This document shows, piece after piece, positions 16,959-28,131 of a stretch of DNA of 64,000 bases (positions within the stretch are counted from its first letter, which is position 1; every line of letters begins with the position of its first letter). The notes beneath the pieces were generated by a model. It was not told the DNA's origin. It made no database searches and saw only the letters and a program-made list of their open reading frames with translations. This DNA is from Enterobacter cloacae (GTDB lineage: Bacteria > Pseudomonadota > Gammaproteobacteria > Enterobacterales > Enterobacteriaceae). Both the position numbers and the translations under genes were made by a program. The DNA lies in the NCBI RefSeq assembly GCF_013375935.1, contig NZ_CP056117.1, positions 1,860,001 to 1,924,000 of the forward strand, given 5' to 3'.

Positions 16959-17981
16959 ATGAAATCGCACCCCATCGATTTTCGCCACACGCTGGTGGCG
17001 AAACACCCGGAGCGCTTAAGCCAGATCCGTTATCTGCTGGCAGACAGCGGCCTTGGCCTGGACAACGACATTACCCTGTTTGTCGAAGCCTGGTCCGGCC
17101 CGCAGCTGGTGGGCTGCGCAGGGCTTGCCGCCAACGTCATCAAATGCGTGGCGGTCAACGAGCAGCTGCGCGGGGAAAACCTCAGCGCGCGGCTGCTGGC
17201 AGAGGTGGAAAACGCGGCGCTGGAGCGCGGCCATTTTCACCTCTTTCTCTGCACTCGACCGTGCAACGGCGAGCGTTTTGCCCGCAGCGGCTTCTGGCCG
17301 ATTGCCCGGAGCGGAAACAACGCCGTGCTGATGGAGAACACCCCGCAGGGGATCGAGCGCTACTGCCGTTCCCTGCGCGCGAAGCGCAGGTGCGGGGAGA
17401 ACATTGGCGCGATAGTGATGAACGCCAATCCGTTCACCCTCGGCCACCGTCATCTGGTGGAGCAGGCGGCGACGCGGTGCGATGCGCTGCATCTGTTCGT
17501 GGTGCGTGAAGACGCGTCGTTCTTTCCGTTCAGCGCCCGCCTTGAGATGGTGCGCGCGGGCGTGGCGCATCTGCCGAACGTGGTGGTGCATGAAGGCTCG
17601 CAGTACATCATCTCCCACGCCACCTTCCCGGCCTATTTTCTGAAGGAGACCGGCAAAGTGCAGCAGGCGTGGAGCGAGATCGACGTGCTGATCTTCCGGG
17701 ACTTCATCGCGCCGGCGCTGGGCATTACCCATCGTTTTATCGGTTCAGAGCCGTTCTGCGACATCACCCGCCAGTACAACCAGACGCTGCACGACCTGCT
17801 GGCTTCGCATATTGAGGTGGTGGAGTTGCCGCGCATCAAGGCCGCCGGGAACGCCATTTCAGCCTCAGAAGTGCGCCGCTTGCTCAAGACGCAGCAGTTT
17901 TCGCGGATCCGGGAGATCGTCCCGGACTCCACCTTCGCGCACCTCGAAACGCATTACCGTGCGAGTGCGGAAGTCGCATAA
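16959..17981 (+). CDS. citC: CitC, [citrate (pro-3S)-lyase] ligase
   Basis: This 340-residue enzyme activates citrate lyase by acetylating the thiol of the prosthetic group on CitD, using ATP and acetate. An N-terminal GNAT-like domain (about residues 10-120, with VNEQLRGENLSARLL) is followed by a nucleotidyltransferase domain with its HxGH-type signature (MNANPFTLGHRHLVEQA). Length agrees with E. coli CitC. It is third in the operon and 16 bp from citD. Confidence 0.93.
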   Translation: MKSHPIDFRHTLVAKHPERLSQIRYLLADSGLGLDNDITLFVEAWSGPQLVGCAGLAANVIKCVAVNEQLRGENLSARLLAEVENAALERGHFHLFLCTRPCNGERFARSGFWPIARSGNNAVLMENTPQGIERYCRSLRAKRRCGENIGAIVMNANPFTLGHRHLVEQAATRCDALHLFVVREDASFFPFSARLEMVRAGVAHLPNVVVHEGSQYIISHATFPAYFLKETGKVQQAWSEIDVLIFRDFIAPALGITHRFIGSEPFCDITRQYNQTLHDLLASHIEVVELPRIKAAGNAISASEVRRLLKTQQFSRIREIVPDSTFAHLETHYRASAEVA

Positions 17982-17997
17982 CTATCAGGAATTTATC

Positions 17998-18291
17998 ATG
18001 AAAATTGTAAGGGAGGCGCTGGCCGGAACGCAGGAGTCCAGCGACCTGATGGTAAAAATCGCTCCCGCTCACGGCGAGCTGGAGATTGTCATCCACAGTG
18101 AAGTGATTAAGCAGTTTGGCGAGCAGATTCGCCAGGTGGTCAATGAAACATTGCGCGCCATGAACGTACGCCAGGGGCTCATCATTATTGAAGACAAAGG
18201 GGCGCTGGACTGTGTGATCCGCGCCCGCCTGCAGAGCGCGCTTCTGCGTGCCGCCGATGAACAGGCCGTTAACTGGGAGGCGCTGAAATGA
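17998..18291 (+). CDS. citD: CitD, citrate lyase acyl-carrier (gamma) subunit
   Basis: This 97-residue subunit carries the 2'-(5''-phosphoribosyl)-3'-dephospho-CoA arm on Ser14 ([11 protein letters not shown]). Start ATG 17998 gives the family N-terminus [10 protein letters not shown]; upstream in-frame extension lies inside citC. It overlaps citE by four bases (ATGA). Confidence 0.94.
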   Translation: MKIVREALAGTQESSDLMVKIAPAHGELEIVIHSEVIKQFGEQIRQVVNETLRAMNVRQGLIIIEDKGALDCVIRARLQSALLRAADEQAVNWEALK

Positions 18292-19163
18292 GCAAGCTCC
18301 GCCGCAGCATGCTGTTCCTGCCGGGCGCCAACGCCGCCATGCTTTCCACCGCGTTTATCTACCGTCCTGACTCCATCATGTTCGACCTGGAGGACGCCGT
18401 CGCCCTGCGCGAGAAGGATACCGCGCGCATGCTGGTGTTCCACGCGCTGCAGCACCCGATGTATCAGGATATCGAAACCGTAGTGCGCATTAACCCGCTC
18501 AGCACGCCGTTTGGCCTGCTGGATCTGGAGGCCGCCGTGCGGGCGGGCGTTGACGCGATCCGCCTGCCGAAGACCGACACCCCGGAGGATATTGACGAGC
18601 TGGAAGGCCACCTGGCGCGCATCGAGCGCGAGTGCGGCCGCGAGGTCGGCTCCACCCGCGTGATGGCGGCGATTGAATCGGCCATTGGCGTAATAAACGC
18701 CGTGGCGATTGCCCGCAGTTCCCCGCGCCTGATCGGCATCGCGCTGGCCGCCTTTGACTACGTGATGGACATGCAGACCGAGCGCGGCGACGGCACCGAG
18801 CTGTTCTACGCCCGCTGCGCCGTGCTGCACGCCGCCCGCGCCGCGGGCATTGACGCCTTCGACGTGGTCTGGTCAGACGTTAACGACGAGGCCGGATTCC
18901 TGCGCGAGGTCGACCTGATCCGCAGGATGGGCTTTAACGGCAAATCCCTCATCAACCCGCGCCAGATCGACCTGCTGCACAACGCCTACGCCCCGACGCA
19001 GGAAGAGGTGGAACACGCCAAAAGGGTGATTGAAGCGGCAGAAGAGGGCGAGCGTAACGGCCTCGGCGTGGTGTCGCTCAACGGCAAAATGGTGGATGCA
19101 CCGATTATTAACCACGCGCAGGTGGTGCTCGAACGCGCGGCGGCCTCCGGCGTGCGTCGGTAA
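18288..19163 (+). CDS. citE: CitE, citrate lyase beta subunit (citryl-ACP lyase)
   Basis: This 291-residue subunit splits citryl-ACP into oxaloacetate and acetyl-ACP. It has a TIM-barrel HpcH/HpaI fold with [16 protein letters not shown] at the start, the Mg-binding acidic motif [33 protein letters not shown], and [13 protein letters not shown]. Length matches E. coli CitE. It overlaps citD and is separated from citF by 10 bp. Confidence 0.95.
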   Translation: MSKLRRSMLFLPGANAAMLSTAFIYRPDSIMFDLEDAVALREKDTARMLVFHALQHPMYQDIETVVRINPLSTPFGLLDLEAAVRAGVDAIRLPKTDTPEDIDELEGHLARIERECGREVGSTRVMAAIESAIGVINAVAIARSSPRLIGIALAAFDYVMDMQTERGDGTELFYARCAVLHAARAAGIDAFDVVWSDVNDEAGFLREVDLIRRMGFNGKSLINPRQIDLLHNAYAPTQEEVEHAKRVIEAAEEGERNGLGVVSLNGKMVDAPIINHAQVVLERAAASGVRR

Positions 19164-19173
19164 GGATGACAAC

Positions 19174-20697
19174 ATGAATCAGACAGAACTTCTTCACGTG
19201 AATTTCCCCCATCTTCGGGGCCTGAAGCCCTTTGAAGCCGCCCACAGCGCCACGCCGTGGCTGGCGGACGGCGAGGCGAAGCACAATCGTAAACTCTGCG
19301 CCTCCATTGAAGAGGCGGTGGTGCGCAGCGGCCTGCGGGACGGGATGACCATCTCTTTCCACCACGCGTTTCGCGAAGGCGACCGGGTGATCAACACCGT
19401 CGTGGGGCTGCTGGCGCGGATGGGCTTTAAAAACCTGACGCTGGCATCCAGCTCGCTGATGACCTGCAACGACGCGCTGATCGAGCATATCGAAAGCGGC
19501 GTTATCACCCGGATTTATACCTCCGGGATGCGCGGCAGGCTGGCGGAGGCCATCTCCCGCGGGCTGATGGACGAGCCGGTGCAAATCCACTCCCACGGCG
19601 GGCGCGTGAAGCTGCTCCAGGACGGCGAGCTGAATATCGACGTGGCGTTCCTCGGCGTGCCGTGCAGCGATGCGTTTGGCAACGCCAACGGCACGCGCGG
19701 CAAGTCGTGCTGCGGTTCGCTGGGCTACGCGATGGTGGACGCCCACTTTGCCCGTAAGGTGGTGCTGCTGACCGAAGAACTGGTGCCGTTCCCGAACATG
19801 CCCGCCAGCCTGGCGCAGGATCGGGTGGACTACATCGTGCAGGTGGAGAGCGTGGGCGACCCGGCGAAAATCAGCGTCGGCGCGGCGCGCGTCACCAGCA
19901 ACCCGCGCGAGCTGACGATCGCCCGCTATGCGGCGGACGTGATTGAACACTCGGGCTATTTCAAACCGGGCTTCTCGATGCAGACCGGCTCCGGCGCGGC
20001 GGCCACCGCCTGCACCCGCTTTATGGAAGAGAAAATGGAGCGCAGCGGCGTGAAGGCGCGCTTTGCGCTCGGCGGCATCACCGGCAGCCTGGTGGATCTG
20101 CACGAGAAGGGGCTGATCGAAAAGCTGCTGGACACCCAGTGCTTTGACGGCCAGGCGGCGGCCTCGCTGGCGCGCAACCCGAACCACGTGGAGATCTCCA
20201 CTAACGTCTACGCCAACCCCGGCAGCAAGGCGGCAAGCTGCGACCAGCTCGACGTGGTGATCCTCAGCGCGCTGGAAATTGACGTCGATTTCAACGTAAA
20301 CGTCATCACCGGCTCCGACGGCGTGATGCGCGGCGCGTCCGGCGGGCACTGCGACGTGGCCGCCGCGGCGAACCTGACCATCGTCGTTGCGCCGCTGCTG
20401 CGCAGCCGCATTCCGACGGTGGTGAAGCGCGTCACAACGCGCCTCACGCCGGGGGAGAGCATTGACGTGCTGGTCACCGATCACGGCATTGCGGTCAACC
20501 CGGCGCGCCCGGAGATCCGCGAGCGCCTGCTGGCGGCCGGGCTGAAGGTTGTGGATATCAACGCGCTGTACGAGCGGGCGATCTCGCTGACGGGCGTACC
20601 GAAACCCATTGAATTTACCGATAAGATCGTCGGGGTGATCCGCTACCGCGACGGCAGCGTCATCGACACCGTACGGCAGGTGAAGGAGGATCTATGA
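19174..20697 (+). CDS. citF: CitF, citrate lyase alpha subunit (citrate-ACP transferase)
   Basis: This 507-residue CoA-transferase-fold subunit moves the acyl carrier from acetate to citrate. It contains SFHHAFREGDRVINTVVGL, the Gly-rich CCGSLGYAMVDAHFA, and MQTGSGAAATACTRF. Start ATG 19174 (MNQTELLHVNFPHLRG) follows a TAAGGA ribosome site and matches homologues. It overlaps citX by four bases. Confidence 0.95.
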   Translation: MNQTELLHVNFPHLRGLKPFEAAHSATPWLADGEAKHNRKLCASIEEAVVRSGLRDGMTISFHHAFREGDRVINTVVGLLARMGFKNLTLASSSLMTCNDALIEHIESGVITRIYTSGMRGRLAEAISRGLMDEPVQIHSHGGRVKLLQDGELNIDVAFLGVPCSDAFGNANGTRGKSCCGSLGYAMVDAHFARKVVLLTEELVPFPNMPASLAQDRVDYIVQVESVGDPAKISVGAARVTSNPRELTIARYAADVIEHSGYFKPGFSMQTGSGAAATACTRFMEEKMERSGVKARFALGGITGSLVDLHEKGLIEKLLDTQCFDGQAAASLARNPNHVEISTNVYANPGSKAASCDQLDVVILSALEIDVDFNVNVITGSDGVMRGASGGHCDVAAAANLTIVVAPLLRSRIPTVVKRVTTRLTPGESIDVLVTDHGIAVNPARPEIRERLLAAGLKVVDINALYERAISLTGVPKPIEFTDKIVGVIRYRDGSVIDTVRQVKEDL

Positions 20698-21233
20698 TTT
20701 CAGCGACGCCCGTGCGGGCGGGTGTCGGCCTGGACGAACTGCTGGCGGCGAAGGAGCGCCGCGCGGCACGCCAGGCTGACATGCTTACGCACTATCAACA
20801 GCCGGCGATCTCCCTCACGCTGGTAACACCCGGGGAGATCAAAGACAGCCTGCGCTACCGCAACACCATGGGCGTGGCGCTGCAGATGTGCGACCAGCTG
20901 CTGTGGGAAAACCGCTGGCAGGTGCTGGACCGCCAGGTGCTGTGGCTGCCGACCGGGCCGGAAGCCCTGTGGTGCGTGGCCCATCCCGCGGCGGAAATTA
21001 AAGCGCACTGCGCGGAGCTGGAGCAGACGCACCCGCTCGGCAGGCTGTGGGATTTGGACGTCATCTGCCCGGAAAACGGCCACGTCGGGCGTCAGTCTCT
21101 GGGCGCGCACCTGCGCCGCTGCCTGATTTGCGATGAACCTGCCCACGCCTGCTCCCGCTCGCGGAATCACCCTGTGGAGCAGGTGGTTGCCCGCGTGGAG
21201 AAGATGATTGATGACTGGTTTGCTCGCGACTAA
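20694..21233 (+). CDS. citX: CitX, apo-citrate lyase phosphoribosyl-dephospho-CoA transferase
   Basis: This 179-residue enzyme transfers the prosthetic-group precursor onto Ser14 of CitD. Recognised by LDELLAAKERRAARQ, SLTLVTPGEIKDS, the nucleotide-site region PLGRLWDLDVICPENG and CLICDEPAHACSRSR. Length agrees with E. coli CitX. It overlaps citF at its start and citG at its end (26 bases), so the three are translated together. Confidence 0.93.
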   Translation: MISATPVRAGVGLDELLAAKERRAARQADMLTHYQQPAISLTLVTPGEIKDSLRYRNTMGVALQMCDQLLWENRWQVLDRQVLWLPTGPEALWCVAHPAAEIKAHCAELEQTHPLGRLWDLDVICPENGHVGRQSLGAHLRRCLICDEPAHACSRSRNHPVEQVVARVEKMIDDWFARD

Positions 21234-22014
21234 GCCGCGCCCGGCGGACGTTCCCGCGCTTGCCGAAGCGGCGCTGTGGCAGGAGCTGGAGCTGACGCCC
21301 AAGCCGGGGCTGGTGGACAGGCTCAATAACGGCTCCCATCGCGATATGGATCACGCGCTGTTTGTCCGCAGCATTGCGGCGATAGCGCCGTGGTTTATGC
21401 GTTTTGCGGAGCTGGGTAACGCCCATGCAGATAAGCCCGCTGGCGAACAGCTGCGGATCCTCCGCCCGATGGGGATGGCGTGCGAGCAGGCCATGTATGC
21501 CGCAACCGGCGGGATAAACACCCACAAAGGCGGCATTTTTGCCCTCGGGCTGCTGTGCTTCGCTGCCGGACGCGTGAAGGAGGCCTGCGCCGATAGCCTC
21601 TGCCTTGAGGTAAGTAACGTCTGTCGTGGGCTGGTTTCGCGGGAGCTGGCCGGGCGCAGCGGGCAGGCGACGGCGGGGGAGCGGCAGTACCAGCGGTACG
21701 GCTTGACCGGCGCGCGCGGCGAGGCGGAGAGCGGTTTTGCGACGGTGCGTAACGCGCTGGCGCGGTGGAACGGACGGTCGCTTCACGGCCTGCTGTTACG
21801 CCTGATGGCGATAAATCAGGACAGCAATCTGGTGTCGCGCGGCGGCATTGAGGGGTTGCGCTACGTGCAGGGTTACGCACGGGAGCTGCTGGCTAACGGC
21901 TGGGACCGCGAGGCGTTGCGTAGAATGGATAATGCATTGATCGAACGGAATTTAAGCCCTGGAGGCAGCGCGGATTTGCTGTCAGTGGGGTGGGTACTTG
22001 CTGCAATAAAATAG
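21208..22014 (+). CDS. citG: CitG, triphosphoribosyl-dephospho-CoA synthase
   Basis: This 268-residue enzyme makes the citrate lyase prosthetic-group precursor from dephospho-CoA and ATP. Motifs include ELTPKPGLVDRLNNGSH-RDMDH, GGINTHKGGIFALG and the C-terminal LSPGGSADLLSVGW. CitG and CitX are separate proteins here, as in Klebsiella and E. coli. Last gene of the operon, followed at once by a GC-rich hairpin. Confidence 0.94.
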   Translation: MMTGLLATKPRPADVPALAEAALWQELELTPKPGLVDRLNNGSHRDMDHALFVRSIAAIAPWFMRFAELGNAHADKPAGEQLRILRPMGMACEQAMYAATGGINTHKGGIFALGLLCFAAGRVKEACADSLCLEVSNVCRGLVSRELAGRSGQATAGERQYQRYGLTGARGEAESGFATVRNALARWNGRSLHGLLLRLMAINQDSNLVSRGGIEGLRYVQGYARELLANGWDREALRRMDNALIERNLSPGGSADLLSVGWVLAAIK

Positions 22015-22040
22015 CCGGGCGGCGGTTTCGCCTGCCCGGC
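22014..22040. terminator. citG/nupG convergent hairpin
   Basis: GCCGGGC (22014-22020) pairs with GCCCGGC (22034-22040). It begins inside the citG stop codon and lies eight bases before the nupG stop, so it probably serves both strands. T-runs are weak. Confidence 0.55.
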
Positions 22041-22047
22041 ACAACAA

Positions 22048-23304
22048 TTAATGCACGACTGGCTGTGCGCCGTGCGGTTCGCGTACATGCTTGTACTGGA
22101 ACAGCACGATAAACGCGAAGAACAGCACCAGCGAGTACGCCGCGAAGATGAGCCACACGGGCTGCCAGTTGGTGATGCCGTTCGTGGTGTACATCTCAAC
22201 CACTTTACCGCTCACCACGCCGCCCAGAATACAGCCGAAGCCGTTGGTCATCATCAGGAACATGCCCTGCGCGCTGGCGCGGATTTCAGGCTTCACCTCT
22301 TTTTCCACAAACACCGAACCGGAGATGTTGAAGAAGTCGAAGGCGCAGCCGTAAACAATCATCGACAGAACCAGCAGCACGGTGCCGAACGCGCTAGGGT
22401 CGCCGTAGGCGAACAGGCCGAAGCGCAGCATCCATGCGGCGATACTGATCAGCATAACGTTCTTGATGCCGTAACGGCTCAGGAAGAACGGGATGGTCAG
22501 GATGAACAGCGTCTCGGAGATCTGCGAGATAGACATCATCACCGAGGCGTGTTCAACGATAAAGCTTCCGGCAAACAGCGGATCGTTATCGAAGCTGTGC
22601 AGGAAGGTGTTGCCGAACATGTTGGTGATTTGCAGCTCCGCGCCCAGCAGCATGGAGAAGATAAAGAAGATCGCCATGCGCTTGTTCTTGAACAGCGCGA
22701 ATGCGTCCAGGCCGAGCATGGTGCTCCAGCTCTGGTTTTTCTGCTGGTTAGACACCGGAATATGCGGCAGCGTCAGGGTAAACAGCGCCAGCAGTACGGA
22801 GAGCGCCGCACCGATATACAGTTGCATATGGCTCAGCTCGAAGCCTGCGAAGCTCACGCCCCACATCGCCATGATAAAGCCGATGGTGCCCCAGATACGG
22901 ATTGGCGGGAAGTCGGTAACGATATCCAGACCGGCAGACTTCAGGCGGTAGTAGGAGATGGTGTTGATCAGCCCAAGCGTTGGCATGTACGCCAGCGAGT
23001 TAAGCAGGATCACCATAAACATTGCCCCCGGCGTCGTCACTTCGGCCGCCATGAACAGCGTCCCCGCGCCCACCAGATGGCAAAGCATGTACAGCCACTT
23101 CGCGCTTAACCACTTATCCGCCACGATACCGAGCAGCGTTGGCATGAAAACAGCCGCGATGCCCAGCGAGCTGTAGACGGCACCGATTGACGCACCATCG
23201 AACTTGAGCGTCACAAACATATAGGAGCCGAGTGTAGTCAGCCAGCTTCCCCACAGGCAGAACTGCAGAAACGACAAGATTTTAAGCTGCAGCTTAAGGT
23301 TCAT
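22048..23304 (-). CDS. nupG: NupG, nucleoside:H+ symporter
   Basis: This 418-residue inner-membrane permease has about twelve hydrophobic helices, the length of E. coli NupG. Conserved start MNLKLQLKILSFLQFCLWGSWLTTLGSYM; ATG 23304 chosen by homology over an upstream in-frame start that would add a non-conserved leader. It takes up purine and pyrimidine nucleosides. In E. coli the promoter is under CRP and CytR. Upstream here, TTTGCATCACA lies around 23446-23456 on the minus strand, a CRP-like half site. Confidence 0.95.
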   Translation of the reverse strand: MNLKLQLKILSFLQFCLWGSWLTTLGSYMFVTLKFDGASIGAVYSSLGIAAVFMPTLLGIVADKWLSAKWLYMLCHLVGAGTLFMAAEVTTPGAMFMVILLNSLAYMPTLGLINTISYYRLKSAGLDIVTDFPPIRIWGTIGFIMAMWGVSFAGFELSHMQLYIGAALSVLLALFTLTLPHIPVSNQQKNQSWSTMLGLDAFALFKNKRMAIFFIFSMLLGAELQITNMFGNTFLHSFDNDPLFAGSFIVEHASVMMSISQISETLFILTIPFFLSRYGIKNVMLISIAAWMLRFGLFAYGDPSAFGTVLLVLSMIVYGCAFDFFNISGSVFVEKEVKPEIRASAQGMFLMMTNGFGCILGGVVSGKVVEMYTTNGITNWQPVWLIFAAYSLVLFFAFIVLFQYKHVREPHGAQPVVH

Positions 23305-23589
23305 GTTACTTTCCTCACAAGTGAGCGGGAGATATGTTGTTATAGGAACATTCAGGGTTGTAATTTGATGCAATTCTATCAGCTGACGGGGGCAGGTTTT
23401 GTTACCTCCCGCAAAAAAATGCAATCCATATTAATTTGCAGTCTGGATTGTGATGCAAATAGTATTTTTGTATGGGTGGGGATTGGGTGCGGTTTGTTCC
23501 GCTCACCCTGCCCTCTCCCCAAAGGGGAGAGGGTGTTCAAGTTCCCTCTCCCCTTTGGGGAGAGGGTTAGGGTGAGGGGGTGTTATTTT
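23305..23589. other. nupG upstream region with REP-like element
   Basis: The 285-bp gap between mltC (stop side) and nupG (start side) holds the nupG promoter in its left 150 bp and the paired REP-like element at 23501-23579. No gene is seen. Confidence 0.6.
23501..23579. repeat. REP-like intergenic element, complete pair (copy b)
   Basis: About 79 bp made of two hairpins (CCCTCTCCCC-AAA-GGGGAGAGGG and CCCTCTCCCCTTTGGGGAGAGGG-type arms) inside an outer inverted repeat (CTCACCCTG... / ...TTAGGGTGAG). Same family as copies a, c, d and e; lies downstream of mltC. Confidence 0.85.
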
Positions 23590-24995
<1,406 letters not shown>

Positions 24996-25021
24996 ACTCA
25001 TTCCTCTTTGTGTTGCCGATG

Positions 25022-26074
25022 CTAAACCATTGCACCGACACGTAATTGCTGTAACAGGCGCTCCACGGGAGCCGCCAGCCCGACTGATGGCGGTTGCGCT
25101 AAGTTATACCAGAGAGCGGTGCCTTCATCCATGCACGAGGTGAATGAGGACACGGGAAGCCACATAGGCACAATATCCAGATGGAAATGGCTAAAGGTAT
25201 GGCGGAACGCGTTCAGCTGCGTCAGCGTATCGGCGGCAATGCCGCGTTGCTTAAGCCATTCCCGAAGCGAGGCTTCATCCTCAAACTGTGGGAAGCAGTA
25301 TAGACCACCCCACAGGCCACTCGGTGGACGCTGCGCAAGGAACACCTCATCGCCGTGCTGCATCAGCAGCATGTACCCGGTGCGCTCCGGCAGCGTCTGC
25401 TTCGGTTTTTTCCCCGGATACTGCGCCCATGACTGGTTGGCGTAGGCGACGCAGAGGTTATTTACCGGACAGAGTTCACACTTCGGTTTTGAACGGGTGC
25501 AGACCATCGCGCCCAGATCCATCATCGCCTGGTTAAAACGCTCCACGCCTTTCGCCGGGGTGACCGCTTCAGCGATCTCCCACAGGCGCTTTTCAACGTC
25601 CTTCTTGCCCGGCCAGCCGTCAACGGCGTAACAGCGGGCGAGCACGCGCTTCACGTTGCCGTCGAGGATCGGGAAATGCTTGCCTAACGATAGCGAGAGA
25701 ATAGCGCCCGCGGTTGAGCGCCCAACGCCGGGTAAATCCGCCACCTCGTCGAAGGTTTCCGGGAATTTACCGTTGTGCCGCGTGGCCACCTGCTGGGCGG
25801 CTTTGTGCAGATTACGCGCGCGGGCGTAGTACCCAAGCCCGGTCCACAGGTGCAGCACTTCGTCCAGAGGGGCGTTTGCCAGGTCGGTCACCGTCGGGAA
25901 GCGCGCCATAAAACGCTCGAAGTAAGGGATCACGGTGGTAACCTGCGTTTGTTGCAACATCACCTCGGAGAGCCATACTTTGTAAGGCGTTTTTTCAATT
26001 TGCCAGGGCAGGGTTTTACGCCCGTATTTGTCGTACCAGTCCAGCACCTGGGCTGAAAATTGAGAGGCTTGCAT
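25022..26074 (-). CDS. mutY: MutY, adenine DNA glycosylase
   Basis: This 350-residue base-excision repair enzyme removes A mispaired with 8-oxoG. The helix-hairpin-helix-GPD core is present ([31 protein letters not shown] with catalytic Asp), as is the 4Fe-4S loop C-x6-C-x2-C-x5-C ([17 protein letters not shown]). The C-terminal NUDIX-like 8-oxoG recognition domain is present ([28 protein letters not shown]). Start 26074 ([14 protein letters not shown]) equals E. coli. Divergent from trmB. Confidence 0.97.
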   Translation of the reverse strand: MQASQFSAQVLDWYDKYGRKTLPWQIEKTPYKVWLSEVMLQQTQVTTVIPYFERFMARFPTVTDLANAPLDEVLHLWTGLGYYARARNLHKAAQQVATRHNGKFPETFDEVADLPGVGRSTAGAILSLSLGKHFPILDGNVKRVLARCYAVDGWPGKKDVEKRLWEIAEAVTPAKGVERFNQAMMDLGAMVCTRSKPKCELCPVNNLCVAYANQSWAQYPGKKPKQTLPERTGYMLLMQHGDEVFLAQRPPSGLWGGLYCFPQFEDEASLREWLKQRGIAADTLTQLNAFRHTFSHFHLDIVPMWLPVSSFTSCMDEGTALWYNLAQPPSVGLAAPVERLLQQLRVGAMV

Positions 26075-26218
26075 GGTCATCGATTCGCATAATCAGGGAC
26101 GCAGATTGCAGCACAGCGTCAATCTGCTGTAAACCGGATCTTTCCCATGCTTGCATAGAAGCCCTAACTTTGGATAATGCCCGTTTCCCGAACACTCTCA
26201 CAAGCAGACAACTCTTTT

Positions 26219-26938
26219 ATGAAAAACGACGTCATTTCACCGGAATTTGATGAAAACGGTCGCCCGCTGCGCCGTATTCGCAGCTTTGTCCGCCGTCAGG
26301 GCCGCCTGACAAAAGGGCAGCAACACGCGCTGGACAACTACTGGCCGGTGATGGGCGTTGAGTTCAGCGAGCAGCCTCTCGACTTTACCGAACTGTTTGG
26401 CCGCGATGCTCCCGTCACCCTGGAGATCGGTTTTGGCATGGGCACGTCGCTGGTGACCATGGCGAAAGCGCGCCCGGAACAGAACTTCCTCGGCATTGAG
26501 GTGCACTCCCCGGGCGTCGGTGCCTGTCTGGCTACGGCCCATGAAGAGGGCGTTGAGAACCTGCGCGTAATGTGTCACGACGCGGTGGAAGTGCTGCACA
26601 AAATGATTCCTGACAATTCTTTGAACATGGTTCAGCTCTTTTTCCCTGACCCGTGGCACAAAGCGCGTCATAATAAACGCCGTATCGTTCAGGCACCGTT
26701 TGCCGAGCTGGTGAAAAGTAAGCTGAAGCTGGGCGGCGTCTTCCACATGGCGACCGACTGGGAACCTTATGCGGAACATATGCTGGAAGTGATGTCGTCT
26801 CTGGACGGGTATAAAAACCAGTCTGAAAGCAACGACTACGTACCGCGTCCGGATTCACGTCCGGTGACAAAATTTGAACAGCGTGGCCATCGTCTTGGTC
26901 ACGGCGTATGGGACTTAATGTTCGAGAGGGTGAAATAA
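26219..26938 (+). CDS. trmB: TrmB, tRNA (guanine-N7)-methyltransferase
   Basis: This 239-residue SAM-dependent enzyme makes m7G46 in tRNAs. Motifs: [17 protein letters not shown] (SAM site), [33 protein letters not shown] and the C-terminal [17 protein letters not shown]. Start 26219 ([14 protein letters not shown]) follows E. coli and drops a 14-codon non-conserved upstream extension. Its stop overlaps the yggL start (TAATG). Confidence 0.97.
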   Translation: MKNDVISPEFDENGRPLRRIRSFVRRQGRLTKGQQHALDNYWPVMGVEFSEQPLDFTELFGRDAPVTLEIGFGMGTSLVTMAKARPEQNFLGIEVHSPGVGACLATAHEEGVENLRVMCHDAVEVLHKMIPDNSLNMVQLFFPDPWHKARHNKRRIVQAPFAELVKSKLKLGGVFHMATDWEPYAEHMLEVMSSLDGYKNQSESNDYVPRPDSRPVTKFEQRGHRLGHGVWDLMFERVK

Positions 26939-27264
26939 TGGCAAAGAATCGTAGCCGTCGTCTGCGTAAAAAGATGCACATCGAAGAATTCCAGGAAGTA
27001 GGTTTCTCCGTTGCCTGGCGCTTTCCGGAAGGCACCAGCGTCGAACAGATCGACCAGGACGTTGATGCGTTCATCAACGAGGTGATCGAGCCAAACAAGC
27101 TGGCCTTCGACGGTAGCGGCTATCTGGCGTGGGAAGGTCTGATCTGCACCCAGGAAGTGGGGAAATGCACCGAAGAACATCAGGCGCTGGTACGCAAATG
27201 GCTTGAAGACCACAAGCTGGAAGATGTTCGCGTCAGCGAACTTTTCGACGTTTGGTGGGACTAA
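26938..27264 (+). CDS. yggL: YggL, DUF469 ribosome-associated protein
   Basis: This 108-residue protein starts [25 protein letters not shown], with a strongly basic N-terminus. E. coli YggL is a small acidic-tailed protein linked to 50S ribosome maturation. Start 26938 overlaps the trmB stop by one base, so the pair is co-translated, as in E. coli. Confidence 0.93.
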   Translation: MAKNRSRRLRKKMHIEEFQEVGFSVAWRFPEGTSVEQIDQDVDAFINEVIEPNKLAFDGSGYLAWEGLICTQEVGKCTEEHQALVRKWLEDHKLEDVRVSELFDVWWD

Positions 27265-27276
27265 TAAAGAAGTCAG

Positions 27277-27300
27277 GGGCCAGCATTAGCTGGCCCATTT
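27277..27300 (+). terminator. trmB-yggL terminator
   Basis: GGGCCAGC (27277-27284), loop ATTA, GCTGGCCC (27289-27296), followed by ATTTTGT. A good intrinsic terminator just after yggL and before yggN. Confidence 0.8.
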
Positions 27301-27320
27301 TGTCTGAGGGAGTGTTAAAG

Positions 27321-28037
27321 ATGCGCAAAACGTTGCTGGCTGTTGCTTTACTGGCAATCGGTTCCACCGCCCATGCGGAGTATAAATGTAGCGTCACCCC
27401 GCGTGACGACGTGGTGTTAAGCCCGCAAACCGTGCAGGTTAAAGGCGAGAACGGCAATCTGGTGATTACGCCGGAGGGTAACGTCACCTTTAACGGCAAG
27501 CCGCAAAACCTGACGGCCGCCCAGCGTGAACAGGCGAAGGATTACCAGGCCGAGCTGCGTACCGCGCTGCCGTGGATCAACGACGGCGCGCTGACCCGCG
27601 TTGAGAAGGGGCGCGTGGCGCTGGATAAAATCATCACCAAAGAGGTGGGTGAAAGCAGCAATATGCGCACCCGCCTGACGAAGCTGGATAAGCAGCTGAA
27701 AGAGCAGATGAACCGAATTATCGAGACCCGCTCCGACGGCCTGACGTTCCACTATAAGGCGATCGACCAGGTGCGCGCCGACGGCCAGCAGCTGGTGAAC
27801 CAGGCGATGGGCGGCATTCTCCAGGACAGCATTAACGAGATGGGCGCCAAAGCGGTGCTGAAAGGCGGCGGTAACCCTTTGCAGGGCGTGCTGGGCAGCC
27901 TGGGCGGACTGCAAACCTCGATTCAGAACGAGTGGAAGAATCAGGAAGCCGATTTCCAGCAGTTCGGCAAAGACGTGTGTAAACGCGTGGTGTCGCTGGA
28001 AGATAGCAGAAAGGCGCTGGTGGGGACGCTGAAGTAG
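27321..28037 (+). CDS. yggN: YggN, DUF2884 periplasmic protein
   Basis: This 238-residue protein has a cleavable signal peptide (MRKTLLAVALLAIGSTAHA). The mature region is polar and largely helical, with LTRVEKGRVALDKIITKEVGES and MNRIIETRSDGLTFHYKAID. Start ATG 27321 gives the same length as E. coli YggN within one residue. Function is unknown; it is predicted to be periplasmic. Confidence 0.92.
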   Translation: MRKTLLAVALLAIGSTAHAEYKCSVTPRDDVVLSPQTVQVKGENGNLVITPEGNVTFNGKPQNLTAAQREQAKDYQAELRTALPWINDGALTRVEKGRVALDKIITKEVGESSNMRTRLTKLDKQLKEQMNRIIETRSDGLTFHYKAIDQVRADGQQLVNQAMGGILQDSINEMGAKAVLKGGGNPLQGVLGSLGGLQTSIQNEWKNQEADFQQFGKDVCKRVVSLEDSRKALVGTLK

Positions 28038-28054
28038 CACCTCTGCGCGCAGGG

Positions 28055-28131
28055 CCCCTCACCCCAGCCCTCTCCCCATGGGAGAGGGAGTAAGCGTTCC
28101 CTCTCCCTGTGGGAGAGGGTTAGGGTGAGGG
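28055..28131. repeat. REP-like intergenic element, complete pair (copy c)
   Basis: About 77 bp with outer arms CCCTCACCCC... and ...TTAGGGTGAGGG, and two inner hairpins (CCCTCTCCCC-ATG-GGAGAGGG; CCCTCTCCC-TGT-GGGAGAGGG). Its right arm overlaps the end of the DUF559 gene and supplies that gene's stop codon. Confidence 0.85.

Noticed and set aside
19108..20484. 458-codon minus-strand frame across citF
   Set aside because: Antisense to citF in GC-rich sequence; His/Arg/Ala-rich composition and no domain.
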